Assembly (NCBI GenBank): GCA_963070105.1 | Contig: OY718808.1 | Span: forward strand, 1,117,238 to 1,181,237 | Source of the DNA: Litomosoides sigmodontis | Taxonomy: Eukaryota > Nematoda > Chromadorea > Rhabditida > Onchocercidae | Length of the DNA stretch: 64,000 bases | Direction of reading: 5' to 3' | In this document: positions 24,859 through 37,523 of the stretch, in pieces | Position numbering within the stretch: position 1 is the stretch's first letter | Layout of the letters: each line of letters starts with the position of its first letter | Made by a program: the position numbers and the translations under genes | Notes under the pieces: model-generated | Database searches by the model: none | The model's input: only the letters and a program-made list of their open reading frames with translations | Told to the model about the DNA's origin: nothing

Positions 24859-27800
24859 GACGGTGCTTATATATTAGCAAAATCGGACTTAATGACCAAT
24901 TATTGTCCGATCTACTGCCTCTCAGTGATCTTATAGGTTATGTCTGCAATATTATAATTGTAGCTAAAAAAAGGTGAGCATAATAAAAATTTGATACTTG
25001 ATCACATGTAATGGTACATCTACCAGCGGCTCCACCAAAACTGACACTCCGAATAAGAGCGAAAAAAAGCTAGAAATTAGGGTAAAGGAGTTCGAAATAA
25101 AATAATAAAATATGCAATAAAAAAATTTTTTCTTCACTTTCAACAATGTGGACATACAAGGCGTCATATTGCTGAAAGTAAAAAAAAATTAATATATCGT
25201 TAAGACACAGGATAATCACACTGAATAAAATTGAATGAATTGAAAAAAATTCGTTAAAAAAAAGCAAAAACGACTGAAAAAATTGTAGGAATGTGACAAA
25301 TTATGTGAAAAAAAAAAAGGAAAAATTTTTGCAAATACTATGTCCAAAACAAAAATTTACTAAATCTCATGTAGTAGCAACGAAAACGTAGCACGCACAG
25401 ACAAAGCTCAAATTTGACATTTATGCAAATGAACACTTTTATGACTCATTCATTGATTCAAATTACGGTAAGCGAGTTGGCGTTTCGAGATCATTCCGCG
25501 TTAAATGAGCATTAATAACAACAGTCTACTACGGCTGATGAATGAAATTCCATGAAAATTTGCAAATTGTAACTTCACAAATGTCAATGGCTTTTTTATC
25601 AACGAATACTTCACAATAAGATTAGTTGATTGGCTAATTTAAATAATCTGAAATATTTGCTAATTACTATCACTGAATGAATAGCTCCAATGATTAGCAG
25701 CCTATAATCGCTGCTCTAATACGATGATTAGGCTTGGAATGCTAAACTTTAAGCTGAAATTTGCAGCAATTTGCCAATCTATTAAGTTTTCACTAATTTA
25801 TCAATTTGTTAAAATGTTAATTTTTTTAACTTTATCACAGTTACAGCATAAAGCATAAATGGTGAAGTTTCTCACACACAAATAAATAATGCAATATAGT
25901 AATATTAATGGTTTTGTCTTAACGAATTATTTCACAGTTATCACCGCTTACAGTTGACCCATTAAGAAATCTTTTTCAAATTAAATGTAGGCTTGAGCGA
26001 TGTTAGCTAAAAGCTTGGGTGAATTGAGTGATGTCAAATACAGATTTGAATAATGTTACACGTTAGCTAACTGCTTGCTAGTCCATTTTTTCCCTTACAG
26101 TCCGTGAATTCCTTTTTTTTTCCCTTTTATTGAATTGCTAATATTTGTGTTAAACGTCAGAACGTGAAAAGTAAGCTGGAGGAGTTCAGCGCATTAAAAA
26201 TTTCCAGCAATGAAAATTTGACTTCACTTTTGGCTTTTATTTTTCACTGTGTGAAATTAAAAGTCTCTAACACATCGTAATTAATGTTTAATTTGCTTTT
26301 AGCAATAGCTGAATCAAGTTGCACAATTGTCGTTTATTTTTGTTCTGTATAGTTGAAAAAAAAAGTTTGATTCAAAAAATTTCGATTGCCAGGAAAATTA
26401 ACTTACTCACTTTACCGCATTCCTACCTCATTCATTCAAATTTCATTCCATCTTCCATATCTTTTGCAATGCAATTATTATCTGTCAATTTAAGCAATTT
26501 AATGCAAATATTCTTGAAGAATTGCTTTTACTTAATTCTTTAATTCTGTTTATCAATTTTGCGGTTTCTTGGAATAATATGCTAATAAAAAATGAAGAAA
26601 GATCAGGATAGCGGCAAAACATCAGCTAATGCAATTGTTTTCTTGACAAATAATAGGTTTAACAATTATTAAAAATAGAATTTTCCCTATTTAAAATACA
26701 CTAATCCCTCATTTTTGCGTAGATTTGAATGAACAGATTGAAATTTGAAGTTACACTGAAGAAGGAACTGCTTTGAACGAAAAGCCAGGTTATTTACTTA
26801 AGCATTTTTCGCTTTCTTTAACTTTTAAGCATTATTTGTTGCTATGGCTCACCACTGCAAATTGTTACTTCACTACAATGAAGTTGTTGCGATGAACCGA
26901 ATTAATTCAAATATGTAAAAAGAAATGGATGAAAGAACGGCGGAAGTAACGATGTTTGAAAAAACTCGTTTCATTTCTCACCCACTCAATTATCGAATTA
27001 TTAAATTGAAATTGCAATGCATTACTCGGTTGCAATTAAGTTTTACTTAAATTTATTTCAATGAATCATCCAAGCACAATTATAATAAATTACTCAAGTA
27101 CAAAACAATGATGAAAAGGAAAAGCGAATGTTGTATTGTTTTCCTTTCCTCCTTATTCGAACTGAATTCCTTTCGGCTTTTTTTTTACTTTACAAAAAAA
27201 AGTGAAGGAGAAGCAGTTGTTCTAAAACACAAGATTTACCGTGCTGTAGATAATAAAGTTGTTAATTTTTTCAACTTAAAAAAATTTTTTATTTAATTTT
27301 TACAGTTCCGAATAACAAGTAAGATTAATATTTAAAATGTGAAAAATGAAATGTTAAAGAAATGCTTTGTGTTTTCTTATTTGCACTAAAAAATTTTCAT
27401 TTTTTTTCATTCGCACTGCTTTTTGTTCTGAACTTTGCACAAAAAGTTGCTACTCATATAAAGCACTTATGTCCTTCAATTACAATTTCATTGTGAAAAA
27501 CCAATTACATTGATAATTTTTAGTTTAGAAATATTTTCAAAAAAGTTATTCATCCAACAAAAAAAAAAAAACTGTTGGATGGCTTTTTTTTTCTAAAAGG
27601 AAAAAAAATCCGAGTAAACATTTTACTCCTTTCACCAACTTTTTTCACTCACTTTTCCTCCTCACGCAAGCATAACCTGTTTCATCCTGTTTGTTAAAAT
27701 TTAATTAGCATTATCATGAGTGAAATTTGCTCTAACAGCAAATTGTTATTGCCGAGAACGGAGAAATGCAATTATCACCTGAATACCTGACGACATATAT

Positions 27801-30180
27801 TATTTGTCAACCTGAAGAAGAGTTATTTCCAGAAGAGTTGCTATTATGTAATTTCGGCTAAAAATTCTGCTTGTGCCACACATTACAGAAATTAAAAGTG
27901 GTTCAAATTCAAACTTCACCGTATATTAGACGTCGATGCAATTGTGTACTGTATTCTACAAAACTTGTGCTAACGAATGCTGAATGAAAGTTTATACGGT
28001 AGCTTTAGTGATCGCAACTGTGCTCCTCATTTTTCCAGCAATTAATTAGGAAATGATTTAGCAACGAATGCCAACGAAGCTCTTGCTGTGTTATGCATAA
28101 TTTTTCTTGTACAGTAATGTAGTTGATTTGTTATTCATTGAATCATAAGTAATTAATAATACATTTTAAAATATTACACAGCAAAAGGGAATAAAATAGA
28201 ATAAATTTTGATTGATATTTGTTGTAAAACGAAAGAGAATATTATTCCGCACTTTAAGCTCATCCAACAGCTCAAAGACTAATATCATCCTCATTACTGG
28301 TTGAATGTGAAAAAGATTGATCAAAACATAAAGTGAACTATCGTCCCTCCCTCTATTTTCAATCTCAATTTTATGTGTTTAAAACGGCTGCCCTTTGAGC
28401 ACACTTTCCTCCTCCAATCGTTCATTTTTCAAAATAAATAAGCGAAACAAACAAACAAATAATTATTACACATTGAAATATCAACAACAATGATGGCTGC
28501 AAATGAATGGAAAGGGTAGGGAATTAGTTACGAAAATTTAAACTGACAGCTGGTTAGTTTGAAAATAAGAAGGAAATTTTTTCTTTTAAAAAAAAATGAA
28601 ACGAAATTTTTCATTGAAACGGATTTTCAGTCATTTCTTTTTTTTTTACCAACAACGAAACTCTTCTCCTGCGCGTCTCGCATGAAATTCATTTTCCATT
28701 GCTTTTTGTTTGAGAAAAAAAAAACGTTTTTTTTGAAGCAAAAAAATTAACGTTGTTTCTCGTGCTTAATGCAAGCACATATGAAATTGGTATATGTCAT
28801 TTCTTGGCTTTTCCAGCTATTTGAAAATTTACATATACAAGTGCTACTGATAAATTAACTGTTACTTTTGCTGTTATCAGTGAATTTATCAGCTGCTTAT
28901 GTCACACTATTTAATTTCGTTCTTCCGCTTCATTTCCTTCCACTGTAATTCTTTTTTCTGACACTTTAAATTCAGAGAAAAAATTCTTTAAATTAAATAA
29001 TTAAATAAAAATTTTAAAAGAATAATTTTTGGCGATTGACAAATTGCGTTCAAAAATGAAAAATATTACTGTAAAAAGACAAGTTATATTATTGAAGATA
29101 TCTACAATAATGTGACAAAACTGGTCCCATATCTCTCACGATAGATACGGTAACTAATTAACAATAGCTAAATATGATAATTAACAATGGTGTGATAACT
29201 TCAATAGTTACCTTTTGCTTGCTAGTAATAAGTAAACGAACGAGGAATGTGAAATTGTTGATTTTATTCATTTTTTACAGTAATAGTAACTAAATGTTAC
29301 ATTATATACAGTACCGTATACAGTAAGGATGATGATGAGAGCGAGCGATTATTTAACAATTACGATAAATGTTTGAAAATATTTGTTATGCAAAATTTGA
29401 TAAATATCCATTGAGCTAAAGCTATTTATTTGTACAAAATGAATGGTTGTAAAAATGATGACGGTAACGGTGTTGAATGGCGTAATGTGTGCTAATGTTG
29501 TAAGCTATCATCATTTTAAAGATATTTTTAAATGCGTCATCGCAGATGCACACGAGAGCATTAGCTGCCTCAATTTACTTTAAATTTTACTCTCAAATTT
29601 TATTCCTTTTCATCAAAATATCTCTCATCGCCTTTTCTTTCACTTTCAGTATTATTTCCATTCTTTCGTTTAATTTAAGCATTTAATTATTATTTGTTAG
29701 CATTTTTAAACATAGTGGGTAATATATATTCATATAGTATTCGAACGACGGTACGTATTATCGAATGAATAAGTGGGAGAATTTTGAAAAATAGAATTAA
29801 AGAAATTTTGCATGATAATTAGTAATTGTGCAAATGTGTTTGTCTTAATTAAAGGAAAAAAAACTCATAAAAAAACATGTGCAACAAAAAAAAAACTTCA
29901 GTATTTTTGAAGTGAATGATTTTTGTGTAATAAATGAAAGTAGCACAGTTAAAAAAAATAATTTGATGAATTGATAAAAAAACAATTAATAATTGTTTAA
30001 AAATTAAATGTCAAAGTATTTATCATTCATTGTTGTCAATGATTGTTACTTCGATTGTTCGTTTGCAATTTATTTTCCAAATTAACTATTTTTTTATATA
30101 AAATTTTATTTATCAACGCATATGTATGCACACTTCTTTTTCTTTCTTCTCTAAAATTAAAATTTAATTTGAATAATACA
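24859..30180. other. 5.3 kb gene-poor stretch between divergent Arp2 and methyltransferase genes
   Basis: AT-rich, no protein family recognised. It should hold both promoters. A GC-richer islet at 24990-25080 and a possible exon at 27739-27847 are the only coding-like pieces. The many poly-A and poly-T runs produce chance open frames of 60-80 codons, which I do not call. Confidence 0.5.
27739..27847 (+). other. Possible isolated exon (weak)
   Basis: An open segment bounded by TCTAACAG and a GTAATT donor reads QIVIAENGEMQLSPEYL and continues with a Glu/Leu-rich tail. Composition is more balanced than the surroundings, but there is no partner exon and no family match. A chance open frame of this length is quite possible. 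Confidence 0.15.
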
Positions 30181-30218
30181 GAAATTTCAGGATTTTCACT
30201 GTTTTACTGTAGCAACTG
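30181..30218 (+). promoter_or_regulatory. Probable trans-splice or 5' UTR acceptor of the methyltransferase gene
   Basis: AAATTTCAG ends at 30190, 28 bases before the ATG at 30219. Nematode mRNAs often receive a spliced leader at such sites; a 5' UTR intron would look the same. Confidence 0.5.
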
Positions 30219-33146
30219 ATGGCATTCCAGGCCGATACGATCATCGGATCAGATGGACTGGAAAGTAATTTCGATCCACAAGCCTATCTTTGGGTGCATC
30301 CTTTTTTTGAATACTTACTATAAGTTATTTTTTTCATAAATATTTCTTCTATCGTATTCTTCATGTTTGAAATGAATTTTTTGATTTCAAAATTAAATTA
30401 AATTTTAATAATTAATTTAGGATTTTTATCAACGTGTTGATGATCCGGCAATGCAAATGATGATTATGCTACTGCCAACAATTGCTCAACGCATCGATTG
30501 CTGTGATAATCTCTTGGATTTTGGTGCTGGACCAACCATATATGTTTCTATTGTTTTCCGGAACAAAGCAACCAATGTAATCATAGAGTATTTTCCGGAT
30601 TAACTTCTAATTCTTCCATGCCCTCCGACCTGTTTGGGATGCAGCAATGCCAATTTCAATCTCATTTCAATCCTTACTAAATCAATGGCGTGAAGAAAAA
30701 AAAATCGAAAATTAATGTTTTCATTTTCAAGCTGAAACTTACGTCGTATTGCCGCTTTCCGGTTTTGTTTTCCTAGACTGGATTATATAAAATTTTCTTT
30801 AAATTCTAATATTTGTAAAAACGTGAGCAAAAATAATGTTTTAAGCCATAAAAGTAAATATAATTAGCAGCAGGGTTTCCGTTTCCCTTTTTCTTTCATT
30901 TTAACAAAATTTATCAAAATTTGAGCTTTAAAGCTTTCACTTTTGCTAATAAAAAAGTTTAAATTCAATAGTGCTAGCGGTGCGAAATTGCAATGATTGA
31001 AGAGTTAGCACTAAAAATTTTCATTTCTTCTAATTTATCAACGTATCTTTTTCTTCCCATCTTTTTCTGCTGGGATTTTCCGGAAGAAAAAAGATCTGTA
31101 GAATTTTCAAATTTTCATTCGTTGGCGTCAAAATTTAAGTTCAATGGCTTTCAGAAACATCTGAAAGCTTTTAAGTTAAATTTTGAGGTCATCGAATGAA
31201 AAATTGAAAAAAAAAGCTAACAAATATTTGGCATTAAAATCTTGTTTCTTCACCTTGCCTTTTAGATATTTTTAAGCAATTTGAATTTCAATCCTTTGCT
31301 TGTAAAATTTCGGAAAGCATAAACGATATTCACAAGCTTTGAAAAAAGCTTGAATGAGAGCATTTTGTCGGGAAAAATTCAAAAAAATTTAAATTTCGTT
31401 TGGTTGCATAAGAATTTTTTTGAAACGCATCAAGTAACCAATAAGCAAAGTTTGTAAATTTAGCAAATTTTCCAAAAATTAGAAGAAAACGATAAATTAA
31501 AAAAATTGGGGCATATCCGATCAAAATAGTATAATTTAGATGGAAAATTATTTTTGGTAGCAACTAACTGATGGCAAAATAAAACATAAGAACTTTAAAT
31601 GTCTTTTGCGAAATTGTCAACATTTTCATCTTAAATTTAATATGCATAATTGAACGTGAAATTATTGTAAATAGAGGAAAACGAAAATTTATCGTCCTGA
31701 AATTTTACATTTTGAAACTTTTTTTTGTGCAAAAAATTCAATAAACAGTGAAAAACTTAACATATATACTTAAAAATCAAAATTAACTTCAAAGTTTTTG
31801 ATTTCATAATTAAATTTTTGCTCTGTAGAGCGCTAATTAGTGCATTGAACGACTTTTAGTTCACGTACATTTCAGATATACTTAGCTGATTACTTGCCGC
31901 AAAATCGTGAGGAATTGTTGCGATGGAAGGCCGGTGAAAGTGCGTTTGACTGGACGTCTGTGCTTAAAATGATCGCTACAGTGGAAGGTTCCGGTTGGTT
32001 GCAACTGAAGGATATGGAAGAATTAACTAAGTCGAAGGTCATGCATTTGGATTTTGTCTGCAAATTTCAGGTGGTAAGAGTAGAGAATGTGAGGTAAAAG
32101 TTAATTAGCAATTGAATTAATTAGGATAAAATATTGTTAACTGTACGAATTTACCGTATACTTGTAAATTATCCAATTAAATATCAATCTAATTTCGTGT
32201 GTAGGTTCGTTCAATTTTCCACTGCAACTGCCACATTAAGCCATCGATCAGTGCTCCAAAAACTCTTCAAAATAATTTCGATGTAAGTAAATTTAACGAG
32301 TAATTAAGTAGTGATTAAATTTTCATATTCCTTTTTAAATATTGCATAATCGATATCAAACAGTTAATACTATTGATTTGCTACATTTATCAAATGTGTA
32401 GGAGTTGACGCGTTTGAAATGTTACCAGCAGAATTACGATATTTCTACACAATTTAATTAATCAGCGAAAAGTAACGTTTTCAATGAAACACTTATCGCA
32501 AATGTTGTAAAGTTGGCTGAATTTGTCACCCATTTTTGCGTTCCTCTTGAATTTTTCGTGCTTTTTAAAATTAATACTTTAGATGGTTGTAAGCATTCTG
32601 TGCTTGGAGTACTGCTGCAGTAGCGAGACGGAGTACAGGGAAGCGGTAGGCAATGTTGCTGATCAAGTGAAACCTGGAGGTGAACTTCAAGCTCCATTCG
32701 CGAAATTCAATGTCATTGACTGTAGGGTGAGCTGAAATGATTATATTTAGCTAGCAATTATGCAGAAATTTATTACAAAAGATAAATTTTGAAATTAAGC
32801 ATGCAAAGGACATTGTGAATTGGAATTGGACAGAATGTGATAGTCGAGTGGTTAGGCATAAAATTTAAGCCTAAAGCTAATAAATAAGAGCGAAATTCAA
32901 TTATTCAATAAAAAAATGGAGCACTCGTTAATTAACTATTTCTTTTTAGGTTGGTTTATAATGGGTGGCGTGCTCGAAGAGACGTGGTGCTCATTTGGCG
33001 GACGGAAATTTTCATGCTTTTATCTCACCGAAAATTTATTATTTCAAGCATTACGTGAAGCTAATCTTTTAGTCGATGATAAGCAATCAAGCATTTATTA
33101 CTGTGCGCAGGGTATTTTCCTGATTTGTTGTAAAAAACGTATTTGA
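30219..33146 (+). CDS. NNMT/PNMT/TEMT-family N-methyltransferase
   Basis: Six exons: 30219-30293, 30421-30576, 31876-32037, 32205-32282, 32583-32679 and 32950-33146 (254 aa; human NNMT is 264). Motif I for S-adenosylmethionine is LLDFGAGPTIY. It is followed by IYLADYLPQNREEL, AFDWTSVLKMIATVEG, a Cys/His-rich strand CHIKPSISAP, VVSILCLEYC, QVKPGGWFIMGGVLEETW and the C-terminal strand FLICCKKRI. The family moves methyl groups from SAM to nicotinamide, phenylethanolamines or thioethers; nematodes have several copies (C. elegans anmt genes). Substrate cannot be told from sequence. Exon 3 could instead end at 32070, adding 11 residues; the shorter form fits the family better. Introns 2 and 4-5 vary from 0.15 to 1.3 kb. 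A poly(A) signal is at 33252. Confidence 0.9.
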
Positions 33147-35281
33147 ATGGAAGATTTTTGAAATCTCAAATATTTCAATTATCATTTGTTCTTTCGCCCT
33201 TATCTAAAATGTTCACAACACGATTTGCTGCTTTGCACTGTAGAAATGAAAAATAAAATAAAAAGAAGGAAAATGTTCAAAGAAAAGCAAAAAAAAGGAC
33301 AAAAAATGTTTAAATTAATTAATAACTGTTTGTTTCTTTTTCCTCTATCGGTGCACGTTGTATTTCATATAAAGCATTAGCTGAATATTTTTTTTCTCCA
33401 TTTTCGTAGTTTTTTTATGAGAAAAAAAGTTTGATATGGAAGGATTAAAGCTAATAAATTGCAGTGTTTATTAGCATCGGTTCCAATAATAAATAGAAAC
33501 AGAATTTCAAAAATTGCATGAATTAAGCTGCTTAAGTAACTTTTTGGGTTGTCATTTGACATTTAGAAATGGAATATTTTAATCTAACTTAACTTAACTA
33601 AAATATTTTTTGTATGAAAAAAAAATGTAAGTGTGACAATAATTCACACCTACATTTTCATTTTTTTTTTAAATTCAAAATCATTAATATCTCAAAATAA
33701 TTGCCTTACACTAAAATATTTTTTGTATAAAAAAGATTTAATTTTGTTAATTAATAATAGGAAAAAAAATCTCAAACGAAAAGAAAAAAATATTCATTCT
33801 GCATGTTCTGCGATTTTTTTGAAATCAATTTTTCAGTTAACGCAATTTTGCGTATAATAACAAAAATGATTAACATATGTACAACGATGGGAGAGAGAGA
33901 GAGATAGTGAAGAAAAATGAAATATTAAAAAGAACATGGCTAACGTAAGTTAGATATGAGCTAATTTCGTCGATTTACTTTCCATTAATAATTCTATCCG
34001 AATATATAAATGAACTTGATTAATTAATTGCAAATAGGAATTTGAAATGGAAAATACATGAGGAATAAAATTTCAAGCAAAAATCGGCCAGTAATTTAGC
34101 AAGAATTTTGCCGCCACATCAATAATCACTTCTGTTATTTTGTCTGGTTAATTCAGTCAACCGAATCATTCGCTTCGTCATTTTTTGTTTTGGTTCAATT
34201 TTTCCACACTCCTGTTGCCACTCCTTCAAAATTATCAAAATTTAGTCAAAGTTTTTCTGCACTTCCTACGGTGACTTACAGTATGCAATAGGGACACCGT
34301 ACAGGATTACTGTACGGCGGTGATATACAAAATATGCAATGTTTGCTTGTTATTGACATTGAGACGAAAAAATATTGAACATTACGAACGAATTTTATCA
34401 GTCATTATCACTCCTATTACTTTCGAAATTGTTCAGACAATTTGAGATGACCAAGGAGCGCATGCGCAGGATGCTTTCGTTGAAGTGGACAATGCAACAT
34501 AGTCGCTGGCCTAATGCTATATATCCTTTGCTTACTGCACACAGTCACCACCAACAGCAATTCCCTTTGTCGCATTTACCGCGTCCGCAACCACACCAAA
34601 GGGACACGTGCAAATACGCATGTTGGCGCATAACTGCACACATGCACATGCACACACGTACACGCACACATATACAGGGTGCACACATATTTCCTCCGTA
34701 CGTCCATCTATATGTACACACATACGCAAACACACACACACATGAGTACACGTGCACAAGCACACAACACACACAAATGCACACACACACACACACGCAC
34801 ATGCATACGCGTGCACACAAAGCGTACACACATACAGGATAAGCAGACGGACGCACGCATAAACGGAAAGTGTCCTCAAAATATCGATTGGTCTAATTCC
34901 CAATCTATTCCTCCAATCTTACCGGTTTCTTTTTCATTCAACGAATTATTAGCTAAATTATTTAAAATGTTAAAATCGTGCAAATTTGATGATTCGTTTA
35001 AAAGAATTGCATATTTATTTCAAACATCATAATTGTCTTCTGTCCACTCTTACTTCGTTTACTGATATTTATGCTTATAACTTTCCGTGCTACAAGTTGT
35101 TACTTCTGTTCCATACAATTTGCACATCTTTGAATTGGAGCGTTTGTTTGGAATTTCAAAACTTAACGTTTCGCATATTAATTAACGGATGAAGTAACAG
35201 TGGCTCATTATTTATTCAACGATAAATATTTGAAGATTGAGATGTGTGGCATGTGTTATGTGGGCATTGTCTTGGAAGTAG
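33147..35281. other. Intergenic region with CA-rich block
   Basis: AT-rich to 34.3 kb, including a 19-bp direct repeat (33597-33615 and 33710-33728). Then a GC-richer 200 bases lead into a long CA-repeat block (34625-34850). Open frames over the block on both strands (His/Thr-rich or Cys/Val-rich) are repeat artefacts. The piece 34447-34620 could encode MTKERMRRMLSLKW, but has no splice partner I can show. Confidence 0.5.
34625..34850. repeat. Imperfect (CA)n microsatellite block
   Basis: CACA runs broken by TG, TA and CG steps over about 225 bases. Strongly strand-biased (pyrimidine C on plus). Confidence 0.9.
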
Positions 35282-36507
35282 CCGACGGTCGAGTTTGTCT
35301 TATGGTCCGAAGCAACAGGAATTGTCTGCTTTCGTCATAAACAATGTCAAAACATTGCAGTAGGTGCCTGGATTGGTTTTACTGTCCGGACCAGGTTAGT
35401 TCCCGGTTTTCCCACTGTTTCCGATTTACCCACTCAGAAAGTTTTCTGTGTAAATACTTCTAATTATTTGTTGTGTGATAAGTTTGGGGTTTTGTAATGT
35501 TGAAAATGTTCACTATTTTTTAGAAAGGTGTGGTGTGGAGTTTTAGGTTTAAGGTTTTTTTTTTTAAATTTCGCTTTCGTTTCATCAACACATGGGCAGA
35601 AGTAAGCGATGATAGTTTTACCTCATAAGTATACCAGAAAATTTTGAAGAGTTTTGGTATAGCGTCAGGAATTTTTTGCAAAATTTACTTTTAACTTTAT
35701 AGACGGGTTGGTGTTATGGAAGCTCATAAACTCAAATATTCAAACAGTCAAATGATTTCGACAAGGGAAGTAGAAGGTAGAGCTCAGGTAACCATGAGTT
35801 CTGTTTTACGAAGGTAAGTAGAGCTTGTAGCACTAAATTGCATCAAATCGTTTGCATTTATTTAACCACCAATGTTTGCTTTAATTTGAATAATCATTAG
35901 CTCATATCCCTTCTTTAAAAAAGTGTATATAAGGTTTTTTTGTCCCTGCAAGCTTGCCGCGGATAAAAAGCTTAATTTCTGTTAAACTCATAAGATAGTC
36001 CTGAAAATTGCAGATATGTAAAAAACTGAATATGCCAGAAAACTTGTCCGAAAATGATTGGATTTGGATAAGTGATGTTGTTGGAAAAGTTTGGGTAGAG
36101 TTGGAGCAGTTTAAGAAATCAGTGGGAGATCGATGGAGTGAATTAGCTGGAACTACCGCGCATGTCTGGCTTTCTTCCGATCAATTTGATCGGATAGTAC
36201 GCTGGAAATTCCATTCCATTGTCAAGCCCAACGGATGTGTTAGTTTGCACTATGCACGTTATATAAGATACTTCATAATACATATCTATATGTTTGATTT
36301 GATAAATATGAATATAAAATTTTACCTTTTGTGATATAGAGGTATTGGATGTCATTTTAAACATAGTAGGTGCTGCAGGATATTGATTTAAAAAAGCCGA
36401 GGTCAGTTGATTATAATCAGCTTATCAGTAAAATTTCAAATGCTTTTCAGGCAGAGGCAGATGATCTTGAAAATATTGAGCGTTTCGCTGATTTAGCTAT
36501 ATTGTAG
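35282..36507 (+). CDS. Unrecognised protein with two related aromatic-rich segments (gene model provisional)
   Basis: Proposed exons: 35282-35394, 35703-35787, 36014-36238 and 36451-36507 (stop TAG). The phases agree, though exon 2 has a second possible donor at 35813. Segment 1 reads LWSEATGIVCFRHKQC and then VGAWIGFTVRTR. Segment 2 reads WISDVVGKVWVELEQFKK, then HVWLSSDQFDRIVRWKF. Both share a Gly-Ile/Lys-Val, Trp-Ser, Trp-x-x-Phe pattern, suggesting a repeated small beta domain. The frame upstream of 35282 (GIVLEVADGRV) would extend segment 1 but is one base out of register, so either the exon starts at 35282 or there is a frameshift. I recognise no family. No start codon is assigned. It lies 1 kb upstream of RPL10A on the same strand. 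Confidence 0.4.
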
Positions 36508-37500
36508 TGCGGGTGTTTCCTTTGTCATCTACTGCATAAATTCTATTCAGTTTACGAATGATTCTTTAAATGCTTAAAATGTTTTGTTGGCGTTCAAAAA
36601 GTTTATGGGCGTTGAATAGTTATGCATTTTATGAGTTTGGGGAATTCCCGGGAAAACAGTTACCTTTTTCTAATGTTGTTTTGTTGTTCTTTTTTGTGTA
36701 GTTTTATTTCCCTTATTACTCGTTTTTTTCTTTATCATAAATTTGCTTTTTCAATATTTCTGATATTCGGAGAGTCCAATATTTTGATTTAATCGACAAA
36801 TATCCTGCATTCCTGATGAGTTTATTGCAAACGTTAGGCATGCTAATCAGCTGAACAAACTGCGAATGTTTTGTGGTCATTGTGTTTCACCTAACGCTTC
36901 GTAATTTATTGCCAATGTTGTCTCAACCAGTTACCTAACGCCTCGCAACTTATTGCCAGTGCTGGCCTAACCGGTTACCTAAATTAGATATAGCTTTTTG
37001 GGTATTTAGTAACATGGAAGTTTGGTATGCGATAGTATGTCTTTCGTCAAATTTCAAAAATATTGAGACACAAGGTGGGAGGACATTTATGCCTGATGTA
37101 TTTAGGGGACTTTCCGGATAGATGTCCAAAGATAAAAACAAAACTGCTGTAGGAAAAAAGAGAGGGAGTGTAGAAATGTAATTGGATATAGAGCTGCAAG
37201 TCGTGAATGATACCTCGAGGCGCATCTTTTGATTACCGTTCCGTGTGAAATTTGGGCATTGAGGGCGATTGAGTTGGGCGCCATGGGTTTCTTGTGCGCT
37301 TTTTGTAACTGCGTAGTGGGGTGGTTATGTGCACGTTTGTATATTAGTACGATACAGTTGCTCTTGCGTCACGCACATAAATGTGTCTGGGATTTATTGT
37401 TTTAGGTAATTTTTTAATTGCTGAAAAGCGTGAATTTTTCGTGCGGATGTGTAAATAGGAGCAGGGTGAAAATGGTTGTTATGTAGCCCATGAAATTTAC
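36508..37500. other. Spacer upstream of RPL10A
   Basis: GT-rich on the plus strand. Holds a diverged 44-bp tandem duplication (36890-36977) and the RPL10A promoter region. No gene seen. Confidence 0.5.
36890..36977. repeat. Two diverged copies of a 44-bp unit
   Basis: CCTAACGCTTCGTAATTTAT starts copy 1 (36890-36933) and CCTAACGCCTCGCAACTTAT starts copy 2 (36934-36977). About nine differences, nearly all transitions toward C or G in copy 2. Confidence 0.75.
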
Positions 37501-37523
37501 AGGTATTATTCACTGAGCGTAAA
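37501..37523 (+). promoter_or_regulatory. Probable spliced-leader acceptor of RPL10A
   Basis: AAATTTACAG ends at 37502, 21 bases before the ATG. Nematode ribosomal-protein mRNAs are commonly trans-spliced. Confidence 0.5.

Noticed and set aside
24964..25167. GC-richer islet upstream of Arp2 with an open minus-strand frame
   Set aside because: No splice connection to Arp2, whose first exon already starts with the conserved MDSQGRK, and no known small RNA pattern fits.
27551..27590. Stem CATCCAAC/GTTGGATG followed by a T run, like a bacterial terminator
   Set aside because: The genome is eukaryotic, the loop is a poly-A run, and no polymerase III gene precedes it.
34375..35032. Overlapping His/Thr-rich and Cys/Val-rich open frames on both strands
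   Set aside because: All cross the CA-repeat block, and none has a family match or consistent splice partners.
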